Below, piece by piece: positions 1-8,812 of a DNA stretch of 64,000 nucleotides. The notes beneath the pieces are model-generated. The model was not told where the DNA came from and made no database searches. It saw only the letters and a list, made by a program, of their open reading frames with translations. Position 1 is the first letter of the stretch. The number at the start of each line of letters is the position of its first letter. Position numbers and translations under genes: made by a program. Source of the DNA: Deltaproteobacteria bacterium. Its GTDB lineage: Bacteria > Desulfobacterota > Desulfobacteria > Desulfobacterales > SpSt-501. The stretch covers positions 1 through 64,000 of the forward strand of contig JACRCN010000045.1 in the NCBI GenBank assembly GCA_016219005.1, read 5' to 3'.

Positions 1-190
1 CTAAAATTCTGACAGATCCCTAACATTGGCGCCCCTGTCCGTCAACCCAATCCTTTGTAAGGATTAGGACCATCGTCTCCTCACCCGGCGCAAGGCTGCC
101 GGAAGGCCCCTCGCCACCTCATCCGTGGAATTACCGCAGGTATTCTAAAATTCCCGTAAACTTCTAGAATTTTATGCCGATGAGGTATTT
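1..190. other. Leader region without a gene
   Basis: No open frame of note is present. Bases 49-65 form a perfect 7-bp stem with a 3-base loop but no T-run follows. Two similar AT-rich blocks, near 143-154 and 163-175, lie just upstream of the first gene and could be promoter or operator elements. No consensus promoter can be named. Confidence 0.3.
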
Positions 191-997
191 ATGAAATTTA
201 TTCTACCTCTCTTGGCGTGTCTTCTGATCGTCAGCCTCCCTGCGGGGGCGGCTTCCGAGAGCGCATCGGAACCGGGTGTGCCGATCCTGCTCTACCACCG
301 CTTCGGCCCCACCGTCGCCGACAGCATGACCGTGACGACGGCGGTCTTCGAGTCCCATCTGAAATACCTGCGCGAGAACGGGTACACGGTCATTGCCCTC
401 CAGGAGCTGATGGCCCTGCTGTCCGGTCCGGGCATCCCTCCAGGCGCCCGGTACGTGGTGCTGGTGGCCGACGACGCCCACCGATCCGTCTACACCGACG
501 CCCTGCCCCTGATCAAGAAATACAAGGTGCCCATGACCCTTTTCGTGTACCCGTCGGCCGTGTCCAACGCCTCCTACGCCATGACCTGGGACCAGTTGCG
601 GGAATTGAAGGCCACCGGCCTCTTCGACTTCCAGTCCCACACCTACTGGCACCCCAATTTCAAGAAAGAGCGGGAAAAGCTGCCGCCGGCAGAGTTTGAG
701 AAACTGGTCCACATGCAGCTGACGAAATCCCGGGAGAAGTTGGAAAAGGAGTTGGGCCAGAAGGTCGACCTGCTGGCCTGGCCCTTCGGCATCTATGACC
801 CCGACCTCATGGACAAGGCCGCGGTGGCGGGCTACGTCGCGGCGTTCACGATTGAGAGGCGCCCGGTCACCCGCCGGGATCACGCCATGGCCCTGCCCCG
901 CTATCTTCTGGCCGACACGGACCGTGGGAAGATCTTCGAAGCCATATTGAACGCACACATCACCAAGAGGGAGAACAGGAATGCGAAAGACAATTAG
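191..997 (+). CDS. Exported polysaccharide deacetylase (NodB-type, CE4)
   Basis: This 268-residue protein begins with a signal peptide (hydrophobic core about residues 3-18, Ala-rich cleavage region near 20). The NodB fold is shown by the LLYHRFG motif near 33-39, a motif-1 equivalent at 92-101 and SHTYWHPNF at 149-157, whose His150 and His154 would bind the metal. A WPFG motif follows near 193. Motif 1 reads VADDAHRSVY where the family normally has TFDDG, so both Asp (94, 95) remain but the Gly is Ala. Such enzymes remove acetyl groups from N-acetylated polysaccharides in the periplasm. The next gene overlaps its 3' end by 17 bases, so the two are co-transcribed. The exact polymer is unknown. 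Confidence 0.85.
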   Translation: MKFILPLLACLLIVSLPAGAASESASEPGVPILLYHRFGPTVADSMTVTTAVFESHLKYLRENGYTVIALQELMALLSGPGIPPGARYVVLVADDAHRSVYTDALPLIKKYKVPMTLFVYPSAVSNASYAMTWDQLRELKATGLFDFQSHTYWHPNFKKEREKLPPAEFEKLVHMQLTKSREKLEKELGQKVDLLAWPFGIYDPDLMDKAAVAGYVAAFTIERRPVTRRDHAMALPRYLLADTDRGKIFEAILNAHITKRENRNAKDN

Positions 998-2291
998 GAA
1001 TTTGTTTTGGGCCGCAGCTCTGGTTTTTATTTTTCCGGGGGCGGGCCTGGCCGATGGAGGACACCTGCTGAACGTGGTGGATCATCACACCGGTCAGGCC
1101 ATCGCGGGTGCCGTCGTCACCCTGGACGGAGAGATGCTGAACCCTGACCCGCAAGGCCTGTTTTCCCTGACGAAGGCGGAAGGGACGGTCAAAGCGAAAG
1201 CTCACGGCTACCACCGTACCGAGCTCGCGCTGCCCGATCCGCTGCCCGCCGGGCCGTTGGAGGTCAAGCTGAGCCTCCTCACGCCCAAGGCGCTGTACCT
1301 GTCATTTTACGGCGTGGGTTCGAAAGCCCTGAGGGGACCGGCCATGAAGCTGATCGAGGAAACCGAACTCAACTCGCTGGTCATCGACGTCAAGGGCGAT
1401 CGGGGCATGATCCCCTACCGCAGTTCCGTGCCGCTGGCCACCGAGGTGGGCGCCCAGAAGATCATCACCGTGCGCGATGCCGAAGGTCTGATGGGCCTGT
1501 TCAAGGAAAAAGGCGTCTACACCATTGCCCGCATCGTGGTGTTCAAGGACAACCTGCTGGCCAGTGCGCGGCCGGACCTGGCGGTGAAAACCCCGGCGGG
1601 GGAGCCGTGGCGGGACCGGGAGGGCCTCGCCTGGGTGGACCCCTTCCGCAAGGAAGTCTGGGACTACAACATCCAGATCGCGGTCGAAGCCGCGAAGATG
1701 GGGTTTGACGAGATCCAGTTCGATTACGTGCGCTTCCCGGATTCCCACTCGCCGCGCTTCTCCCAGCCATGTACCGAGGAGGCCCGGGTGAAGGCCATCA
1801 CGGGCTTCCTCCAGGAAGCCCGTGCCAAGCTTGCACCATACAACGTGTTCACGGCGGCGGACGTATTCGGCTACGTCTGCTGGAATCTGAACGACACCGA
1901 CATCGGGCAGAAGCTCGAACCCATCGCCTCGGCCGTGGACTACCTTTCGCCCATGCTCTACCCGTCCGGATTCCAGTTCGGGATTCCCGGCTTTCGTAAC
2001 CCCGTGCAGAACCCGTATGAGATCGTCTATCTCTCGCTCAAGAAAGCCCAGGAGCGCACGAAAATCTCCCCTCTGCGCTTCCGCCCCTGGCTGCAGGCGT
2101 TCAAGGATTACGCCTTCGACCGGCGGCAGTTCAACGGCAAGGAGCTGCGGGACCAGATCAGCGCCAGCGAGAAGTTCGGCTCCCAGGGCTGGATGCTCTG
2201 GAACCCGGTCAATCAGTACACGGCCGCGGCCGAGTCCCTCAAGAAAGATATCAAAACGGCCAGCCTCGGCGCTGTTGCCTCAAACCCCTGA
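981..2291 (+). CDS. Putative exported glycoside hydrolase (DUF4015 family)
   Basis: This 436-residue protein has a signal peptide (residues 1-24). A small beta-rich segment (about 28-95) resembles a carboxypeptidase-regulatory-like domain. The main domain starts near LYLSFYGVG (about 109) and carries VIDVKGDRGMIPY, FDEIQFDYVRFPD and a C-terminal WMLWNP motif, all typical of the TIM-barrel DUF4015 putative glycosidases. In this family acidic residues in the IQFDYVRFP strand are expected to be catalytic; that is family knowledge, not tested here. The ATG is preceded by AGGGAGAACAGGA and overlaps the deacetylase gene. Together with the next gene it points to extracytoplasmic glycan turnover. Confidence 0.8.
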   Translation: MRKTIRNLFWAAALVFIFPGAGLADGGHLLNVVDHHTGQAIAGAVVTLDGEMLNPDPQGLFSLTKAEGTVKAKAHGYHRTELALPDPLPAGPLEVKLSLLTPKALYLSFYGVGSKALRGPAMKLIEETELNSLVIDVKGDRGMIPYRSSVPLATEVGAQKIITVRDAEGLMGLFKEKGVYTIARIVVFKDNLLASARPDLAVKTPAGEPWRDREGLAWVDPFRKEVWDYNIQIAVEAAKMGFDEIQFDYVRFPDSHSPRFSQPCTEEARVKAITGFLQEARAKLAPYNVFTAADVFGYVCWNLNDTDIGQKLEPIASAVDYLSPMLYPSGFQFGIPGFRNPVQNPYEIVYLSLKKAQERTKISPLRFRPWLQAFKDYAFDRRQFNGKELRDQISASEKFGSQGWMLWNPVNQYTAAAESLKKDIKTASLGAVASNP

Positions 2292-2345
2292 AACCCGTAT
2301 GATGTCTTTGAGCTAAATTGACCGACGGTTCGGGGACCAAGGCAT

Positions 2346-4667
2346 GTGAAGACCAGGAAGCGGCCCTCTATTCATTTCCTGCTGACGGCAGTGGCGGTCG
2401 TCATGGTGTCTGCTTCGGCCGCCGGCGCAGGCCTTCGGCCCGAGCCGCTCGCCGCCATCTCTTTCGCAGTCGAGGAAGCGATCCGCGCGGGCGAAACGCC
2501 CGGTGCGGTCATCGTGATCGGCCACCAGGGAGAAGTCGTTCTGCGCCAGGCCTTCGGCCATCGCAGCCTGGCGCCGCCGCGGCCCATGACGCCGGATGCC
2601 GTCTTTGACGTTGCCTCCCTTACCAAGGTCGTGGCCACCACCCCCGCCGTCCTGCAGCTCATGGAGAAAGGCCGGTTGCAGCTGGATGCACCGGTGGCCC
2701 GGTACTGGCCGGGGTTCAAGGGCCACGGCAAGGAGCGCATCACCGTCCGCCAGCTGCTCACGCATTACTCCGGCCTGAGGCCCGGCCTGCTCCCCAAACC
2801 GGCTTGGTCGGGCTACGATGCCGCTTTGAAAAAAATCGCCGACGACACCGCCGCGCTTTCGCCGGATTGCCGGTTCGTTTACAGCGACCTCAATTTCACC
2901 ATCCTGGGTGAGCTGGTCCGGCGAGTCTCCGGCGAACCTCTGGAGGTTTACTGCCGCCGGCACATCTTCGAGCCCCTGGGAATGAAAGACACGGGTTTCA
3001 AGCCTTCAAAGTCGCTGAATGGCCGCCTGGCGCCTACTATGGAGGGCAGCTCCGGAGTGGTGCACGATCCGGACACCCGGCGCATGGGCGGCATATCCGG
3101 CGCGGCCGGGCTTTTCTCCACGGCCGACGATCTGGCGTGTATCGCCCAGGCCCTCCTGGACCAAGGCCGCCATGCGGACGGACAGATCCTCAGTTCCGCC
3201 GCAATCAAGGACATGACACGGCCCCAATCGCCGGCCGGCAAACTGCCCGCCAGGGGTTTGGGATGGGCCATCCATTCCCCTTCCGGCAACTGGAGTGAAA
3301 TGCTCCCAGCGGGCACCTTCGGCCACAAAGGGTTCACCGGCACGCTGCTCTGGATCGACCCGGAAACTCAGACCTACCTCATCGTCTTGAGCAACCGCGT
3401 CTACCCCGACGGTGTGGCCAGGGAGGAAACCCTGCGGGAAAAATTGTTTTGCCTGGCGGTGCAGGCCACCGGCCGGCCCGCGCCCACATCGCCCGCGGAC
3501 TCACTTTCGCAAGTTCCAGTCGGCATGTCGACAAGCAGGGTCATGACCGGAGTGGATGTCCTGGCCGCCCGAAAGTTCGCTGCCCTTGCGGGCAAACGGG
3601 TGGGGCTGATCACCAATCACACGGGCCTGGATGCCGTCGGGAGGCGGACGATCGATCTTCTGGCAAGGGCGCCCGGAGTGAAGCTGCGGGCGATCTTCAG
3701 CCCCGAACACGGCCTGTCAGGCAAGGCGGATTGGAAGGTGGCTTCAGGCCGGGATGCGTCGACGAACCTGCCGGTCTACAGCCTTTACGGTGAAACCCGG
3801 CGGCCGAAACTCGAGATGTTGAAGGGTCTGGATGTCCTGGTCTTCGACGTCCAGGATGCGGGCGCCCGCTTCTACACCTACATGTCCACGCTGGGCTACG
3901 CCCTGGAGGCGGCCGCCACGAAAGGGATCGAATTCGTCGTGCTGGACCGGCCCAACCCCATCAGTGCCACCCGGGTGGAAGGCCCGGTGATGGATCCGGA
4001 TCTCAGGAGCTTCACCGGCTATTTCCCGCTTCCGGTCCGCCACGGCATGACCATCGGAGAGCTGGCGCTCATGTTCAACGGAGAGACTCGGATGGGGGTC
4101 AGGCTGAAAGTGATCCCGATGCAAGGCTACCGGAGGGACATGTGGTTCGACGAAACCGGTCTTGGCTGGGTGAACCCCTCGCCGAACCTGCGCTCCCTTG
4201 GCCAAGCCATCCTCTACCCCGGGGTGGCGCTCAGCGAAGCGTCCAACGTCAGCGTCGGCAGAGGCACGGACACCCCGTTCGAGCTGCTCGGCGCACCGTG
4301 GATCAGTGCCGACGAACTGGCGCAGCACCTGCGCGACCGTCAAATTCCCGGAGTGGAGTTGGAACCCGCCGCCTTCGTGCCCAATGCTGGCATTTTTGCC
4401 GGGCAGCCATGCAACGGCCTCCAAATCGTCCTCAAAGATCGCGGGAGTTTAGATTCGGTCGGACTCGGGGTTGAGATCCTTTGTGCCCTCCAACGCCTTT
4501 ACCCGGGGGTGTTTCAACTTGATCCGGCGCTGCATCTGGTGGGCTCGCGCACGGTACTCCGAGCGATCAAGGAAGGAAAAGATCCTCAATCCATCGCGGC
4601 CACCTGGCAGACGCCCCTGGATGAATTCCGCCGTCTCCGCGCCACCTACCTGCTCTACAAGGATTGA
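2346..4667 (+). CDS. Serine hydrolase (AmiE/beta-lactamase fold) fused to DUF1343 exo-muramidase (NamZ-like)
   Basis: GTG start, 773 residues, with an N-terminal signal-like hydrophobic stretch (10-28). Domain 1 (about 35-370) is a class-C beta-lactamase-fold hydrolase: SLTK at 91-94 (nucleophile Ser91, Lys94), YSDLN at 179-183 and GHKGFTGT at 326-333. Domain 2 (about 398-773) is DUF1343: TGVDVL, GKRVGLITNHTG (about 417-428), SPEHGL (about 452-457) and LDRPNPI. In Bacillus subtilis, AmiE (a serine amidase of this fold) and NamZ (DUF1343, GH171, exo-N-acetylmuramidase) are neighbouring genes that act in turn on muropeptides. Here both appear in one chain. The joint role in peptidoglycan recycling is inferred. 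A short, diverged copy of its 3' part lies at 5320-5440. Confidence 0.88.
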   Translation: MKTRKRPSIHFLLTAVAVVMVSASAAGAGLRPEPLAAISFAVEEAIRAGETPGAVIVIGHQGEVVLRQAFGHRSLAPPRPMTPDAVFDVASLTKVVATTPAVLQLMEKGRLQLDAPVARYWPGFKGHGKERITVRQLLTHYSGLRPGLLPKPAWSGYDAALKKIADDTAALSPDCRFVYSDLNFTILGELVRRVSGEPLEVYCRRHIFEPLGMKDTGFKPSKSLNGRLAPTMEGSSGVVHDPDTRRMGGISGAAGLFSTADDLACIAQALLDQGRHADGQILSSAAIKDMTRPQSPAGKLPARGLGWAIHSPSGNWSEMLPAGTFGHKGFTGTLLWIDPETQTYLIVLSNRVYPDGVAREETLREKLFCLAVQATGRPAPTSPADSLSQVPVGMSTSRVMTGVDVLAARKFAALAGKRVGLITNHTGLDAVGRRTIDLLARAPGVKLRAIFSPEHGLSGKADWKVASGRDASTNLPVYSLYGETRRPKLEMLKGLDVLVFDVQDAGARFYTYMSTLGYALEAAATKGIEFVVLDRPNPISATRVEGPVMDPDLRSFTGYFPLPVRHGMTIGELALMFNGETRMGVRLKVIPMQGYRRDMWFDETGLGWVNPSPNLRSLGQAILYPGVALSEASNVSVGRGTDTPFELLGAPWISADELAQHLRDRQIPGVELEPAAFVPNAGIFAGQPCNGLQIVLKDRGSLDSVGLGVEILCALQRLYPGVFQLDPALHLVGSRTVLRAIKEGKDPQSIAATWQTPLDEFRRLRATYLLYKD

Positions 4668-4741
4668 ATCGCCATTAGTGGCAGCGCCCGGTCGGCTCCC
4701 GGCCAACCGCCGCCTCGAAGGGCCGGGGCGATACCCAGAAT

Positions 4742-4771
4742 TTGACACCGGCCGCATTGCGTCGTAATAAT
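4742..4771 (+). promoter_or_regulatory. Candidate sigma70-type promoter
   Basis: TTGACA at 4742-4747 and AATAAT at 4766-4771 are 18 bases apart, in the gap before the small exported protein gene at 4870. The -10 box matches 5 of 6 consensus positions. The implied leader is about 90 bases and contains a GC-rich hairpin (GCGGCGG/CCGCCGC, near 4783-4801). Confidence 0.4.
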
Positions 4772-4869
4772 TCCGGTCAAGACGCGGCGGTGACCCGCCG
4801 CTCCGGAGCCATGCCTGCCGGGGCATCGGTTTACCGGAAAGAACTGCGTGCCTGAGGAAAGGAAAAGGT

Positions 4870-5175
4870 ATGAAAAAAGCATTGTTTGTTCTGGTTTGTC
4901 TGCTGGCCGTGTTCGCCTTCGCAAGCGGGGTGATGGCCGCCCAGCAAAACACCACCAAAAGCCAGGTTCTGAAGGCCTCCGGGACCGTGCTCGCATACGA
5001 TCCGGGCATCATGGTCGTCATCAAGACATCCAAGGGCAAGGAGATGCACTTCGACCTGGCCGCGAATGCCAAGGTCGGCAGCAAGGTCGACCGGGGCTCC
5101 AAAGTGACGGTGTCCTACAAGAAACAGGGGCAGAAACTGGTAGCGTCCGCGGTTGCCGTGTCCACCAAGAAATAG
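4870..5175 (+). CDS. Small exported protein of unknown function
   Basis: 101 residues with a textbook signal peptide: MKK, a hydrophobic core, and an Ala-Ser-Gly-Val-Met-Ala cleavage region ending near residue 24. The mature part is a short, Lys- and Val-rich beta-type sequence (VLAYDPGIMVVI, VTVSYKKQGQKLV) that could fold as a small OB- or SH3-like barrel, similar in style to DUF5666-type periplasmic proteins. That similarity is an impression, not an assignment. AGGAAAGG lies just before the ATG. It is probably transcribed alone. Confidence 0.75.
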   Translation: MKKALFVLVCLLAVFAFASGVMAAQQNTTKSQVLKASGTVLAYDPGIMVVIKTSKGKEMHFDLAANAKVGSKVDRGSKVTVSYKKQGQKLVASAVAVSTKK

Positions 5176-5319
5176 CCCGAAAAGCGCCGGCAGAGACCGG
5201 CTGCGGTTACCCACGAAATTGAAAAAGGCATAATCCAGGAGATGGATCATGCTTTTTTTCGTCGCAACACCCGGCGACGCGCGAGATTCAGACGGCCCCC
5301 AACCGGCCGCGATGATGGA

Positions 5320-5440
5320 CCGCTTTGTCCCGGCCGGGGCGGCTATCCCTTTTACTGGGCAGTCATGCAACGGCATCCGTATCGTCCTCAAAGACCGCAG
5401 GAGTCTTGATTCGGCCGGGCTCGGGGTTGAGATCCTTTAG
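5320..5440 (+). pseudogene. Decayed fragment of a DUF1343 (NamZ-like) gene
   Basis: Bases 5357-5438 match 4401-4482, inside the upstream fusion gene, at 72 of 82 positions. In the same reading frame it encodes GQSCNGIRIVLKDRRSLDS, against GQPCNGLQIVLKDRGSLDS in the intact gene. A FVP motif a few codons further upstream also aligns. A TAG follows at once where the intact gene reads on. Coding sense is kept only over this stretch, so it looks like the remnant of a tandem or paralogous DUF1343 gene. Confidence 0.6.
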
Positions 5441-5555
5441 GCCGCTCCTCCCTTAGGATTGCATAGCCATACTTCTCATGATAGCCATTGGCTCCTGGGA
5501 ATTGTCGGTTTGACGACCGATAGCGGATTATTCCAAAGACAGGAGCAATTACCCC

Positions 5556-8255
5556 ATGCCGCCCTTGACCGCAGCAACCATTAAAAAGAACTTCGCCGAC
5601 TCCGCCCTGATATACGAGCGGGGCCTCAGCATTTATCAAAACGGCGCCTTCGTCCTCAAGGAGTCGGACCCGGACGCGGGGGTCTTTCGCTATGAGGTCG
5701 ACGGCAGCTACGGCGACTATACCACCCAGGTAAAAATAACCGGCAGTCGCGTCGATCTCTCCTGCAGTTGTCCTTACCCCGGGAACGGCTGCAAGCATGC
5801 CGTGGCAGCCTTGCTGGACACGCGTGACATCCTTCAGCGATGGAAATCAGCCGCAGCCGGGGAAGCGACCAGTGCCGTCAAGGAACCGTGCCTCACGGAG
5901 GATGAAATCCGGCGCCAGGCGTTGGAAGATCGCCAGAAGCGCGCCCGAAGCGAGCGGTTCACGGTGATTGAAGGGGAGATGTTCAAAGGCCGCCATCTGC
6001 TGCAGACCGATACGGGCAAGCAGTACGCGGTGACGCTCCACGATCCGGCCGCGGGCCGCGGGCACTGCAGCTGCCCGGATTATGCCGGCAACCGTCTGGG
6101 CACCTGCAAGCATCTCATTTACCTGACGGCTTTCTTGCGGCGAAAACGCGAATTCACGCGCCGGCTCGCAAAGGAAACATTCCCGTTTTTCGACATCTAT
6201 TGGGATTCAGCGCATGATCGGCCGAGACTCTTTCACGAGCGTCGACCGATGGACGGCAATGGCCTCAGAAAAATCCTGGCGGCGCATTTTGATAAACAAG
6301 GTTTTTTCAGAAAGGAGGGCATCGAAGCCCTGGTGCCGCTCCTGGACGAGCTAAAGACGTTCAAAGCCGTGCGCGTCGGGTCCGCGGTTTTGAGCCGCTT
6401 GGAGTCGCTGCTGCAGGAAAAGCAACTCGCCGACCTCACCCGGTCGGTTCCGCACCCGGCCGTCAAGCTGAAAGCCCGGCTGTACCCCTATCAAGAGGAG
6501 GGGGTCCGCTTCGGGCTGTTCAAGCGCGCCGCTCTGATCGGAGATGAAATGGGGCTCGGCAAGACCCTGCAAGCGATTGCCTTGGCCATCTCAAAGAAAG
6601 AGGTGTTCGGCTTTGAAAAGGTGCTGGTGGTTACTCCGGCGTCGTTGAAAGAGCAGTGGAAGCGCGAGATCGAGCGTTTCTCCGATGAGAAGGCGGACAT
6701 CGTCGAGGGAAGCCAGATACGGCGTCAGGCTATTTACGGCGGGAACGGCAGCTACTTCAAAATCACCAACTACGAGGCCGTGCTGCGCGACGTCACGCTG
6801 CTGGCCCGGTTCAAGCCGGACCTGGTTATTCTGGACGAAGCCCAACGCATCAAGAATTTTTCCACCAAGACGGCCGACGCAGTCAAGTCCATCCCGCGGC
6901 GACATGCCGTGGTGCTGACCGGCACTCCTCTGGAGAACCGGCTGGAGGACGTCTACTCCATCGTTCAGTTCCTCGACCCGCACCTATTGTCCCCGCTGTG
7001 GCGGTTCGCGGCAGAGCATTTCATGCTCAGCCGCCACAAAAAGGGCCATATCTTGGGCTACCGCAAGCTCGACCGCCTGCATACGCAGCTCCAACCCCTT
7101 GTGCTCCGCCGCCGCAAGGAAGAGGTTCTGCGCGAGCTGCCTCAAGAACTGGTCAACAACTACTACCTGGACCTGCACCATCAGCAGCAGAAGATCCATG
7201 CGGGCTACCTGCAGGCCCTGATCCCGCTGTTGAACAAGAAATACCTGACGCCCATCGACCTGCGGCGCATCCAAGAACTGCTCATGCGCATGCGCATGGT
7301 CTGCAATTCAACCTACCTCATCGATCGCAGGACCCACATATCCCCCAAACTCAAGGAACTGGAGGGGATCCTCGACGAGATGGTGGTGCAAAACGGTCGC
7401 AAGATGGTGATCTTCAGCGAGTGGACCACCATGACCTATCTCATCGGGCGCCACCTGTCAGAGGTGGGGATCGGTTTCGTGGAACTGTCAGGCAAAGTCC
7501 CGGTCAATAAACGGCAAGCCCTGATCGACGAATTCACCGCCAACCCGAAGTGCCGAGTATTTCTTTCGACCGATGCCGGCGGCACGGGGCTCAACCTGCA
7601 GGCGGCGGATTGCGTGGTAAATTTCGAGTTGCCGTGGAACCCGGCCAGGGTGCGGCAGCGCGTCGGCCGGGTCAACCGTATCGGCCAGAAAAGCCGCTGC
7701 ATCAATGTAGTCAACCTGATCACCAAAAACAGCATAGAGGAAAAAATCCTGGCCGGACTGCAACTCAAGACCGATCTCTTCGAGGGAGTCTTCGACGGCG
7801 GCGCCGACACGGTGGAATTCACCCGCGAAAAGCGCTCAGAGCTTCTCAACCAACTGCGCGGCATGCTGGGCGAGGGGCCTCTGCCGCCGCCCGCATCCAC
7901 CGTGCCGTCGGAGGATATCCCCGAGGACACCCCCCACTACCTGAATCCCGAGGCGCTGAAATCCGCCGACGACAGGACGGTCGATGTTACCGCCGAAGAA
8001 AACGCGGCCGCGACTCAGCCGGAGGCACCGGAAACGGCCTTGGAAACAGCCGCCCCGGGGGTTGTCAGCCCGGAAAGAATGGAGGAGGTGTTGAACTCGG
8101 GGATGGCCTTCATCGGCGGCCTGCTGCAGATGGCCACTGGCCGGAAGATAGAGCCCTCGGCCACGGACGGCCGCATGCTTCACGTCGACCGACAATCCGG
8201 CGAAGTGACCTTGAAGTTCAAGCTGCCGGGGTTCGAGAGCAACGCCCCGACTTAA
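5556..8255 (+). CDS. SNF2/Rad54-type DEAD/H helicase with two SWIM zinc motifs
   Basis: 899 residues. Two SWIM-type motifs precede the motor: Cys70-x-Cys72...Cys79-x-His81 and Cys171-x-Cys173...Cys184-x-His186. The SNF2 ATPase follows: Walker A GDEMGLGKT (329-337), DEAQ (427-430), then GTPLENRLEDVYSI. The helicase C-terminal half carries the STDAGGTGLNLQ, NPARVRQRVGRVNRIGQ signature of Swi2/Snf2 enzymes. An acidic, Pro/Glu-rich tail (about 765-850) is likely flexible. Family members are DNA translocases acting on protein-DNA complexes, and SWIM domains bind DNA or protein. The ATG has AGGAGC ten bases upstream. No restriction or defence gene adjoins it, so repair or chromosome maintenance is as likely as defence. 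Confidence 0.9.
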   Translation: MPPLTAATIKKNFADSALIYERGLSIYQNGAFVLKESDPDAGVFRYEVDGSYGDYTTQVKITGSRVDLSCSCPYPGNGCKHAVAALLDTRDILQRWKSAAAGEATSAVKEPCLTEDEIRRQALEDRQKRARSERFTVIEGEMFKGRHLLQTDTGKQYAVTLHDPAAGRGHCSCPDYAGNRLGTCKHLIYLTAFLRRKREFTRRLAKETFPFFDIYWDSAHDRPRLFHERRPMDGNGLRKILAAHFDKQGFFRKEGIEALVPLLDELKTFKAVRVGSAVLSRLESLLQEKQLADLTRSVPHPAVKLKARLYPYQEEGVRFGLFKRAALIGDEMGLGKTLQAIALAISKKEVFGFEKVLVVTPASLKEQWKREIERFSDEKADIVEGSQIRRQAIYGGNGSYFKITNYEAVLRDVTLLARFKPDLVILDEAQRIKNFSTKTADAVKSIPRRHAVVLTGTPLENRLEDVYSIVQFLDPHLLSPLWRFAAEHFMLSRHKKGHILGYRKLDRLHTQLQPLVLRRRKEEVLRELPQELVNNYYLDLHHQQQKIHAGYLQALIPLLNKKYLTPIDLRRIQELLMRMRMVCNSTYLIDRRTHISPKLKELEGILDEMVVQNGRKMVIFSEWTTMTYLIGRHLSEVGIGFVELSGKVPVNKRQALIDEFTANPKCRVFLSTDAGGTGLNLQAADCVVNFELPWNPARVRQRVGRVNRIGQKSRCINVVNLITKNSIEEKILAGLQLKTDLFEGVFDGGADTVEFTREKRSELLNQLRGMLGEGPLPPPASTVPSEDIPEDTPHYLNPEALKSADDRTVDVTAEENAAATQPEAPETALETAAPGVVSPERMEEVLNSGMAFIGGLLQMATGRKIEPSATDGRMLHVDRQSGEVTLKFKLPGFESNAPT

Positions 8256-8382
8256 TGCTGGTAGCTCGTATATAGTTCTGTGGCGTATGACTCAGGCAGC
8301 CTTTCGTCCGTGAAGTTCAGAGCCAGATTCTTCCCGAAGTAGCTTACGGGTGTGTCCGATTCCATAGCTCTGGGGGCTAACG

Positions 8383-8418
8383 AAAAAATCACCGGCCCGA
8401 GGAGCGAGGGTCCGGTGG
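8383..8418 (-). terminator. Rho-independent terminator of the vapBC pair
   Basis: Read on the minus strand, CACCGGACCC and GGGCCGGTG pair with one bulge around a TCGCTCCTC loop and are followed by A then six T. It lies 20 bases beyond the stop of the PIN toxin gene. Confidence 0.7.
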
Positions 8419-8437
8419 ATTGATTGGTTGGTCGTTT

Positions 8438-8812
8438 TTATTTCTTGGGGAAATATTTCACATTTCTTATTACTTTAAAATCTGAATCCTGCGTCCAGAT
8501 GACGGCATTGAATTCTTGAGCCGTTGCGAGAATAATACTGTCCGCCATTGGGAGATTATGTTCCAAACTCAGTTTTGAAGCGTCGATCGCTAATGATGCT
8601 GTTAGATCCACAACAGTACCCTTTTGCATAGCAATAACTGCTTGCAACGCGTCATTTTCGCTGGATTCTCGAAGAATTACCTTGAATACCTCGTATATCG
8701 TTACCGTTGGGATAACAAGCGAGGCAGAATCATTCAATGGGGTCAGGAAATGCTTTGCATTAGGCTCATCTGCGAAATATGATAGCCAACCGGAGGAATC
8801 TACGATATTCAT
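8438..8812 (-). CDS. vapC: PIN-domain ribonuclease toxin (VapC-like)
   Basis: 124 residues with the PIN acidic set: Asp5 (MNIVDSSGW), Glu41 (IYEVFK), Asp91 (MADSIIL) and Asp109/Asp111 (TQDSDF). These chelate Mg2+ in VapC toxins, which cleave tRNA or rRNA when free of antitoxin. Its ATG overlaps the antitoxin stop by four bases (ATGA), so translation is coupled. Base composition is lower in G+C than the flanking genes, which suggests acquisition. The terminator at 8383-8418 closes the pair. Confidence 0.88.
   Translation of the reverse strand: MNIVDSSGWLSYFADEPNAKHFLTPLNDSASLVIPTVTIYEVFKVILRESSENDALQAVIAMQKGTVVDLTASLAIDASKLSLEHNLPMADSIILATAQEFNAVIWTQDSDFKVIRNVKYFPKK

Noticed and set aside
5249-5440. 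63-codon frame as an intact gene
   Set aside because: Only its second half makes sense, as a DUF1343 fragment; the first half has no homology seen.
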